Assembly: GCA_964550025.1 (NCBI GenBank)
Contig: CAZJYI010000045.1
Coordinates: 11,288 to 75,287 of the forward strand
Reading direction: 5' to 3'
DNA: 64,000 nt
Source of the DNA: CAZJYI01 sp964550025
GTDB taxonomy: Bacteria > Verrucomicrobiota > Kiritimatiellia > UBA8416 > CAYOBW01
Below the pieces are notes generated by a model that saw only the letters and a list, made by a program, of their open reading frames with translations, was not told the origin of the DNA and made no database searches. The translations under genes were made by a program, and so were the position numbers. This document shows positions 8,786 to 17,800 of the stretch, piece after piece; within the stretch, counting starts at the first letter, position 1; each line of letters begins with the position of its first letter.

Positions 8786-11700
8786 GTGTCTTTGAAGGCG
8801 CCCTGCACATCTCTTGTTCTTGCGATTCTGGCGTTCTGCGGACCGGTGTGCCGCGTGGGGAGGGCGGATCTTCTCATCAACGAGTTCCTGACGAGGAACA
8901 GCGGCGGGTACCAGGACGAGGATGGCGATGACCCTGACTGGATTGAGATCTACAACAACGCCGCCAGTGCCGTCGATCTCACGGACCTGTACCTGACCGA
9001 TGACGCCGGCGAGCTGACGAAGTGGCGGTTTCCGACCGTGACGATCGGGGCGGGGCAGTACCTCGTCGTGTTCGCTTCCGACAAGGACCGCCGCAATCCG
9101 GGCAGCCCCCTGCACACGAACTTCAAGCTCACGAGCTCGGGCGAGTACCTTGCGCTGATCGACGCGGACGGCTTCACCGTCATTCACGAGTATGCCCCCG
9201 AGTATCCCGCCCAATCCAGGAACGTGTCCTACGGCGTGAGCACAAACGCCGGCGGTCCACTGCACTACTTCTCTCCTCCAACACCGGGGGCGGCGAACAC
9301 CACGGTCTCGCTGGGGGAGGTGAAAGACACGACTTTCAGCGTTGACCGGGGATTCTACACCGAACCGTTCCAGGTAACGATCCAGACCGAGACGCCTTCC
9401 GCGTCCATCCGCTACACCCTGGACGGAAGTACGCCCAGCGAGGTCTCGGGCACGCTGTACTCCGGCCCGATCACAGTTTCAAAGACCACCGTCCTGCGCG
9501 CGCTTGCCTACCGGACGGGCTACCGGTCGACCGACGTCGATACTCAGACGTACATCTTTATCGCGGACGTCCTGCAGCAACCCGCCGACCCGGCGGGGTT
9601 TCCGAGTAGCTGGCGGAGTACCACGGCCGACTATGAAATGGACCCGGAGATCGTCGACCATGCCGTCTACGGGCCGCAGATGACCAACTCGCTGACGTCC
9701 GTCCCGACGGTTTCCTTCGTGACCGACGTGGACAACATGTTCGACTCGGCGACAGGTATCTATCCCAACTCGGGGGGGCGTGGCGTGGCCTGGGAGCGCC
9801 CCGTATCGGTGGAGTGGTTTACCCCGGACGGCAGCGAGGAGTTCCAGATCAACTGCGGTATCCGCCTCTATGGGGGCGCGTTCCGCGGCATGGGCCTGAC
9901 CCGCAAGAAGTCCTTCCGGCTGCTCTTCAAGGGGGACTACGGGGCGACCAAGCTCAACTTTCCCATGTTCCCCTGGGACGAGAACGCGGTCACGAGCTAC
10001 GACAACCTCGTGCTGCGCGCGGGCGCCAACGACGGCTGGAACAACTGGGGGGACGCCGATACCCAGTACATTATCGACGAGTATATGCGGCGCACCCAGA
10101 TCGCCTTCGGCCGGGTCGCCGGGCACGGCCGGGTCGTGCATGTCTATATCAACGGGCTGTACTGGGGCATCTACAACATCATCGAGCGCCCGGAAGCGTC
10201 GTTCTGTTCCATGTACTTCGGCGGCGAGAAAGAGGAATGGGACGCGCTCAATGCCGGGTCCGCCACGGGAGAGGGCAACACGGGCACGTGGAACGACATG
10301 CTGGCCCAGGTCAGGGCCGGGCTGGCGGACAACGCGTCCTACCAGAAGATCCAGGGGAACTTCCCCGACCGCACGCCCAACCCCGCCTACACCGACCTGC
10401 TGGACGTGCCCAACTACATCGACTACATGTTCTGCAACATCTGGGGCGGCACGGGGGATTGGCCGGGCCACAATTACTACTGCGCCGCCCGGCGCCCGCC
10501 CAACGACACCGGGTTCAAGTTCTTCAACTGGGACGCCGAGGGCGCCATATGCGTCTGGTCCTCCCTCAACGCCAACCGCACGGGCGTGAACAACGGCGCG
10601 GGTGAACCCTACGCGGCCCTGCGGGCCAACAGCGAGTTCAACCTGCGTTTCGGCGACCAGGCGCACCGGCACATGTTCAACGGCGGGGCGGTGACGCCCG
10701 ACGAAGCCCACGCGCGCTACGAGACCCTGGCCGACGAGATCGAACCGGCCATCATTGCGGAGTCCGCGCGATGGGGCGACCAGCGGGGCGGTTCGCCCTA
10801 CACCCAGGCGCACTGGCAATCGAAGCGCGATTACGTGCTCAACACCTACATGCCGCAGCGCACCGCGATCGTCGTGCAGCAGCTCCGCAACGCGGGTCTC
10901 TACCCGTCGATCGACGCACCGGTCTTCAGCCAGCACGGAGGTGTGATTGGCAAGGGGGCAGGCCTGACCATCACTGCCGCGGACACGATCTACTACACGC
11001 TCGACAACACCGACCCGCGTGAGTACGGCACGAGCAATGCAGTGGGAACGGCGTACGCGGGGCCGATCACGCTGACGTACAATGTCGTGGTCAAGGCCCG
11101 CGCCCGGTCCGCCGGCGGCGAATGGAGCGCACTGAACGAAGCGGTCTTCCTGATTGCCGAGCCCTCCGCGCTGCGCGTGACCGAAGTCATGTACAATCCG
11201 CGCGATCCCGTCGGCGTGGAAACCAACGGGGGATACACCGACGGCGATTTCGAGTTCATCGAACTGAGCAACACCGGCACGGGGACAGTCGGGCTGGCGG
11301 GGCTCGAGCTGACTGACGGTGTCTCTTTCGAGTTCACGAGCGGGAACGTACTCACCTTGGCCACGGGCGAGCACGTGGTGGTCGTCCGCAACCTGGCGGC
11401 CTTCACCAACCGCTACGACAACTGGACGAACATGCACATCGCCGGCGAGTTCGAGGGCGCATTGGCCAACGGTGGGGAGCAGGTAACGCTGACCGACGGC
11501 CTGGGCACCAACGTTCTGTCGTTCACGTACAACGACGCCCGCGGGTGGCCGCCGGCGCCGGACGGCGCGGGACACTCGCTCGTGGCGCGGACGATGGCGG
11601 GGCAGGGCGAGGGGCGTTGGACTACGGCGGGCACTGGCGCGCCAGCGCAACGATCGACGGTTCGCCCGGCGAGGTGGACCCGACCCCGCCCGACAAGGTG

Positions 11701-11848
11701 GTCGTCAACGAGCTCATGGCCCACACCGACTACAGCAATCCCCTGCACCCCGAGTACGATTCCAACGACTGGATCGAGTTGCTCAACAGCGGTGCCTCCA
11801 CGGTTTCGCTGGCCGGCTGGTATCTCAGTGACCAGGCTTCGGATCTGA
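8786..11848 (+). CDS. 5' part of a giant LTD/CotH surface protein (frameshifted near 11611)
   Basis: From a GTG start directly after an in-frame stop, the frame encodes a signal peptide (SLVLAILAFCGPVCRVGRA). It then carries a lamin-tail domain (residues ~27-170), a chitobiase-type C-terminal module (YTLDGSTPSEVSGTLY, ~190-260), a CotH kinase-like domain (~310-700, with VVHVYINGLYWGIYNIIERPE), a second chitobiase-type module (YYTLDNTDPRE) and a second lamin-tail domain. After about residue 946 the translation turns into Arg/Pro/Thr-rich out-of-frame sequence and stops at 11848. The logical continuation (ALDYGGHWRASATIDGSPG) is in the frame of the next entry. The paralogue at 58351-63297 has the same N-terminal order without a break, so the two entries are one gene. 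CotH kinases phosphorylate spore-coat protein in Bacillus; the role in this family is unknown. Confidence 0.8.
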   Translation: MSLKAPCTSLVLAILAFCGPVCRVGRADLLINEFLTRNSGGYQDEDGDDPDWIEIYNNAASAVDLTDLYLTDDAGELTKWRFPTVTIGAGQYLVVFASDKDRRNPGSPLHTNFKLTSSGEYLALIDADGFTVIHEYAPEYPAQSRNVSYGVSTNAGGPLHYFSPPTPGAANTTVSLGEVKDTTFSVDRGFYTEPFQVTIQTETPSASIRYTLDGSTPSEVSGTLYSGPITVSKTTVLRALAYRTGYRSTDVDTQTYIFIADVLQQPADPAGFPSSWRSTTADYEMDPEIVDHAVYGPQMTNSLTSVPTVSFVTDVDNMFDSATGIYPNSGGRGVAWERPVSVEWFTPDGSEEFQINCGIRLYGGAFRGMGLTRKKSFRLLFKGDYGATKLNFPMFPWDENAVTSYDNLVLRAGANDGWNNWGDADTQYIIDEYMRRTQIAFGRVAGHGRVVHVYINGLYWGIYNIIERPEASFCSMYFGGEKEEWDALNAGSATGEGNTGTWNDMLAQVRAGLADNASYQKIQGNFPDRTPNPAYTDLLDVPNYIDYMFCNIWGGTGDWPGHNYYCAARRPPNDTGFKFFNWDAEGAICVWSSLNANRTGVNNGAGEPYAALRANSEFNLRFGDQAHRHMFNGGAVTPDEAHARYETLADEIEPAIIAESARWGDQRGGSPYTQAHWQSKRDYVLNTYMPQRTAIVVQQLRNAGLYPSIDAPVFSQHGGVIGKGAGLTITAADTIYYTLDNTDPREYGTSNAVGTAYAGPITLTYNVVVKARARSAGGEWSALNEAVFLIAEPSALRVTEVMYNPRDPVGVETNGGYTDGDFEFIELSNTGTGTVGLAGLELTDGVSFEFTSGNVLTLATGEHVVVVRNLAAFTNRYDNWTNMHIAGEFEGALANGGEQVTLTDGLGTNVLSFTYNDARGWPPAPDGAGHSLVARTMAGQGEGRWTTAGTGAPAQRSTVRPARWTRPRPTRWSSTSSWPTPTTAIPCTPSTIPTTGSSCSTAVPPRFRWPAGISVTRLRI

Positions 11849-14800
11849 AGAAATGGGCCATCCCGGGCGCCGCCACGATCGGGCCGGGTAGCCGCATCAC
11901 GTTCGACGAGGTCAGCGGTTTTCACAGCCCCATCACCAACGGGTTCGGCCTGAACAAGGCGGGAGAGCAGGTCTTCCTTTCCTATCTGCCAGGTACGTCC
12001 GAGGACCGCGTGGTCGACTGCGTGCGGTTCAAGGGGCAGGAGTCGGGCACGGCCCTGGGGCGCTATCCCGATGGCGGGGACTGGTGGTATGCGCTGGCGC
12101 CGACAACCAACGCGCCCAACGCCGTTCCGACCGCGGACGTGATCGTCAGCGAGATCATGTATCACCCGCAGCCAACGCCGGACAATCCGGAGGACAACGA
12201 CAACGACGAGTACGTGGAGATCCTCAACACGGGGGGCGTTGCCGTCGACCTGTGGAACGCGAGCGGAACGTGGCGTATCGACGGGGGCGTGGAGTACACC
12301 TTCCCGCCCAACACGACGCTGGGCGCGGGCGGCGCCCTGGTCGTGGTTTCCTTCGACCCTGCCGACCCGGACGCCATGCGCGAGTTCCGCAACGCCTACG
12401 GGGTGACCAACGGGGAGGTGACGATACTGGGCCCCTGGTCGGGGCGGTTGTCCAACCGCGGCGAGCGTGTCGCGCTCGAACGGCCCCAGGCGCCGGACGC
12501 TCCCGGCGACGACGTCTCGTGGGTCATTGTGGACGAAGCCATCTACTTTGATCGTGACCCCTGGCCCGCCGAGACCGACGGCACCGGGCGGCCGCTGGAA
12601 CGCGTCGTGGCCGACAGGTCCGGCAACAATCCCGCCAACTGGCGCGCCGGCTTCTGGTCGTCTCCGGGGTTCGAGACGCCGGGTTTCAGGATCGACACGC
12701 CGGCCTACGGCGAGACCGTGCTTCTGGGGTCGACCGTGCCCCTCTCGGTGGCCATCGACGCAAGCTCGGTTTCCGGCTCCGTCCACCAGGTGGAATTCGT
12801 TCTCGACGGCTCGAGCATCTGCGTGACCGCGGCTCCGCCGTACCGGTGCAGCCTTGGACCGATGACCAACACGGGACTTCACACCGTGCTGGCCATGCTC
12901 ACGGACGACGGCGGCGTGCACACCTCGAGGCAGGTGGTGGTGAACGTGGCCGTCGTGGACAACGGCGCCGGGGCCACCTCCGTCGGCATTACCGGCGCCA
13001 CCCTCAACGGCTCGCTGTCCAACGACGGCAGCGCCGACATCACCATCTACTGGGGGGCCGGCGACGGCGGCACGAACAAGACGGCGTGGAGCAATTCAGT
13101 CGTGTTGGGACGGCAGACCGGGAGCTTCTCGGGATCGGTTACAGGTCTCGTGGCCAGCGGGACGCACTACTACCGTTGCTATGCGAGCAATGCCTACGGT
13201 CACGCCTGGGCGGCGTCCGCGACCAGTTTCGTAACGTACCCGCCGGGCGTATCCCTCACGCTCGCGGGGTCGCCCTTCATGGAGAACGGCGGCACGGCCA
13301 CCGTCAGTGCCGTGGTCAGCAGCATCTCGGCGTCCAACGTGGCCGTGGGGCTGGTGTTCGCGGGGGATGCGATACCCGCCGGCGACTACCTCTCTTCGGC
13401 CACGTCGGTGACGGTCAGTGCCGGCAGTCCGTCGGGCTCGATCACGCTGACGGGGCAGAACGACTCGGAGGTGGAACCCCCGGAATCGATCATCGTGGCC
13501 ATCGACTCTATCGCCAACGGGACGACGTGTTCGCCGCATACGGTGACGGCGCAGATCATCAGCGACGACCCGCGCATCATCAACACAGGCGCCTCCAACG
13601 TCACAGACAGCACGGCCACCCTGGGCGGCAACCTGACCCACGGTTCGAGCTCGCCGGTGACCATCTTCTGGGGACCCACGGACGGAGAGACCAACGCGTC
13701 CGCGTGGGCCGGCACCAACAGTCTCGGCACTCTCAACGAAGGTCCGTTCGCTGACACGCTCACCGGCCTGTTGGCCAACCGGACCTACTACTACCGCTGC
13801 TACGCGTCAAACGCGGAAGGGGATGCCTGGGCGGCGACGTCGGTGGCGTTTGCCACGGACCCGCCGGCGGTCTCCGTCGGCGACGTGACCACATCCGAGG
13901 GGGACAGCGGAAGCCGCGATGCCGTATTTACGGTGAGTTTGTCCGCTGCCAGCGCGGTCCCCGTTTCCGTCAACTACTCGACGGCCGACGGTACGGCGTT
14001 GTCCCCGGCCGACTACGCGTCGACAAGCGGGTTGCTGGTCGTGGCGCCGGGCCTGTCCAGCGGCGAGATCGCCGTTCCCGTCGTCGGCGACGCCATTGAC
14101 GAGTGGCCGTCCGAGGACTTCTTCGTGAACGTGAGCAACCCCACCAATTGCGTGATCGCCGACGCCCAGGGTGTGGGCACGATTGCGGATGACGACGTGG
14201 ACGTGACTCTCATCTACTGGCCCTACAAGATGAAGATCACCTTCAGCGGCTACGACAAGGACGAAGCCCTGTCGGACTTCCCCGCGCTTGTGACGTTCGA
14301 CACCAACCTTGTGAACTTCGCCTACTCGCAGTTCGATGTCGGCGGCAACCCGGATGATCCCTGGTCGAGCCTGCGGTTCGCCAACTCGAACGTGACGGCG
14401 CTGTTGAACTACGAGGTCGAGGATTGGAACACGAACGGTCGATCGGCCGTCTGGGTCCAGGTTCCGGAGCTTGACGGCACCAACTGCCACATCTGGGCCT
14501 ACTGGGGCAACCCCGATGCCACAAACACGCCCGCCTACGCGACCAACGGCGCCGCCTGGAGCGCCGGCTACAAGGGGGTGTGGCATATGCACCAGGCCGA
14601 CGCGACCGACTCGACGGCCGCCCGCCACCACGGCACGGCCCACGGATCCGTGACACCGGTCAGCGACGGCCTCATTGCGGGGGCCAACGATTTCGACGCC
14701 GACGCGGACTACATCGCCGTGCCTGACAGCGATGACTTCACGCTCTCGGGGGACTACTCGCTGAGCGCCTGGATACGCTCCGACGCGATCGGCAACCAGA

Positions 14801-17800
14801 ACGAGGGCTTCGTGGGAACCTACACCGGCGGCAGCAGGGGGTTCATATTCGCTCTGCAGAACAACGGGGCCAACACGCTGCGTTGCTGGGCGGGGGGCAC
14901 CTGGCGTTCCAGCGACACCGGCGTGGCCGAAGGCGAGTGGAAGCACGTCGTCTACACGCGTGGCGACAGCCAGGGCAGGTTCTACATCGACGGCCGCCTT
15001 GTGCGTTCCCGCGGCGATGCCGTCGCCGGGAGCAACGGCGGCCAGCTTCATCTCGGCGGCGCGGGGACGTCGTGGGGCAGCAACCGATTTGACGGCAGGC
15101 TTGACGAGGTCCGCGTGGCCGGGATGATGCGCTCGTCGAACTGGGTGTGGGCCTGCTGGTTCAACCAGATATCCAACGATGTGTTCACCACGTTCGGGGA
15201 TGTGCAGGCCGCCGATACGAGCGTGCCATCCATGTTTGTTGTCTACGGGGCAACCAACGTGGTCGACACGTCCGCCCACCTCACGGCCAGGCTGACCTCC
15301 GAGGGAACGGCCCCCGCCTCCGTGTGGGTCTACTGGGGCACGGCGGACGGCGGGCAGATCGTTTCCAACTGGGCCAACACGAACGCCTTCGGGCCCGTGA
15401 CGCAGCCGCCGGACGTTGACTACAGCCACGCCGCCACCGGGCTCGCGGCCAACACGCACTACTACTATGCCTACAGGGCCGCCAACAGCAACGGGGCCAC
15501 CTGGGCGGCTTCCAGTTTCTCAACCGTAGGCCCTCCGGCGCCCCACAACAGCGGCGGCGCCACCAACCTCGGCATCGGCACGGCGACCCTCCAGGGCAGC
15601 CTCACCAACGCCAGCCCCGCGTCCGTGACCGTCTACTGGGGACCCGTGGACGGTGGCACCGATGCGTCGGCCTGGGCAACCAGCGCCGTGATCGGGCAGG
15701 TGGCCGGCAACGCCTCGTTTGCCACCAACGTCTCCGGCCTCCTGTACGGCATCCGCTACACCTACCGTTGCTACGCAACCAATGCCTATGGGGACAAGTG
15801 GGCTGATCCCACCGATTTCACGTCCTCCGCCGCGGGCGAACCCTACGCGCCGGGGCTGATCGCCGGTTCCGTCAGCGGGAACATCAACACCACAACCCCA
15901 AACCCCGGTACGGCCACGAACATGGGGCCGGAACTGGCCAAGTCCAGCTCGAAGCCCCCGTGGGCCGACAACACGACCTTCATCTACAGCGGGGAGATGT
16001 ACTTCAACGGCGGCTCGCACCATTTCATCGAGAGCATCGACGACCGCGTATGGCTGGAGATTGACGGAACGGTCGTGATGAACAACGGTAGCTGGAACGA
16101 TGTCAGCGGCTCGCCGCTGCTGCAGAAGCCCCCCGGATGGTATCCCTTTGAGCTGCGCATGAGCAACGGCGGCGGTGGCGCCGGGCGCGTTCAGATCAAC
16201 CCGGGCTTCCAGTACAACACCAATGGCGTCGACACCCTGGCCGACGGCGACCACTGGTATCCCGAAGACGACGGTGCCATGTCGCTGTTCCGGCACGCCA
16301 GCTCCAACGCCGCGGACTTCCTGACCGTCGGGATCGAAAACACCGGCGCCTCCAACGTCACGGCCGGCGCGGCCGAACTGACCGGCCTGCTGTCCGCTTC
16401 GGGCGCCGTCTTCCATGTCTGGCTGCACTGGGGGACGAGCAACGCCGGGACCAACGACACGTGGGACCACTCCGTGTTCATGGGCGCCTACACGAATGTA
16501 CCGGAGGTGAGCTTCAGCCACGCGGTCTCCGGCCTGGCGCCCGAGACGGCCTTCTATTATACCTACCGCGCCAGCAACGCGGTGGCCAACACGTGGGCCC
16601 AGCCTGCCGTTGCCTTTGCGACGGCCGCCGATCTCACGCAGTGGTCGCGGCAGGCCCGGATCACGTTTGCCGGCTACGACAGCGGGGAGACCCTGCACGA
16701 CTTCCCGCTCCTGGTGGTGTTCAGCACGAACATCACGGGGTTTTCTTACGACCAGGTGGCATCGCCCGACGGCCACGACCTGCGGTTCGCGGACTCCGGG
16801 GGCGAAATGCTGGCGTACGAGATCGAGAGCTGGGACACCAACGGTCGATCGCTCGTCTGGGTGCGGATCCCGGAGCTGGAGGCCACGGGGACCGACAGCG
16901 TCTGGGCTTACTGGGGCAACGGCGGCGCTTCCCGGCCGGCCTACACAACCAACGGGGCCGTGTGGACGGCTAACTACAACGGCGTCTGGCACATGGTCCA
17001 TGCCGATGCCCGCGACTCCACCGCCGCCGGCCACCACGGCACGGCTCAGGGCAGCGTGACCCCCGTCACCGGCGGCCCGCTGGGCCCCGCCAACGACTTC
17101 GACGCCGACGTCGATTACATCGCCGTTCCCGACAGCGACGACTTCACGCTGGCCGCCGACTACTCGGTCAGCGCCTGGATCGATTCGGACAGCCTGGGGG
17201 ACGATGAAGGCTTCGTCGGGACCCATGACGGTGACGGTTTCATCTTCGCCCTGCAGAATGATGGAAACAACACGTTGCGTTTCTGGGCGAACAGCAACTG
17301 GCGTTCCAGCGATGCCGCTATCGCGGACGGGCAGTGGAAGTACGTAGTCTATGCGCGCTCGGGCACACGGGGCCGTTTCTACATCGACGGCGGGCTAGTC
17401 CGGACGCGGACGGACGCTATCGCCGGCGATGACGGCGGCGAGCTCCACCTGGGGGCCGGCGGGACCTCGTGGGGCGGCGACCGTTTTGACGGCACGCTCG
17501 ATGAAGTGCGAATCTCCGCCGCCGAGCGCTCGGCTGACTGGGTCCGCGCCTGCTGGCTGAGCCAGGCATCCAACGAAAGCTTCAATGCGTTCGGCGACGT
17601 CGAGCCCGTGAACCCGTACGTGCCGCGTATCCACAACGCCCTGGGCGCCGCGGACGTTACGTCCACAAGCGCGTGGATTCGCGCAACGTTGACGTCGACC
17701 GGTACGGCGCCGACGGAAGTGTGGTGCTACTGGGGGACGGCGGACGCCGGGACCAACCTGACGTGGGCCTTTGCGAACGCCTTCGGGGTCAACGCGGCCC

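Noticed and set aside
9479..11650. 723-residue open frame on the minus strand
   Set aside because: Antisense to the CotH region of the giant surface gene; no recognisable domain, low-complexity Val/Arg/Gly composition.
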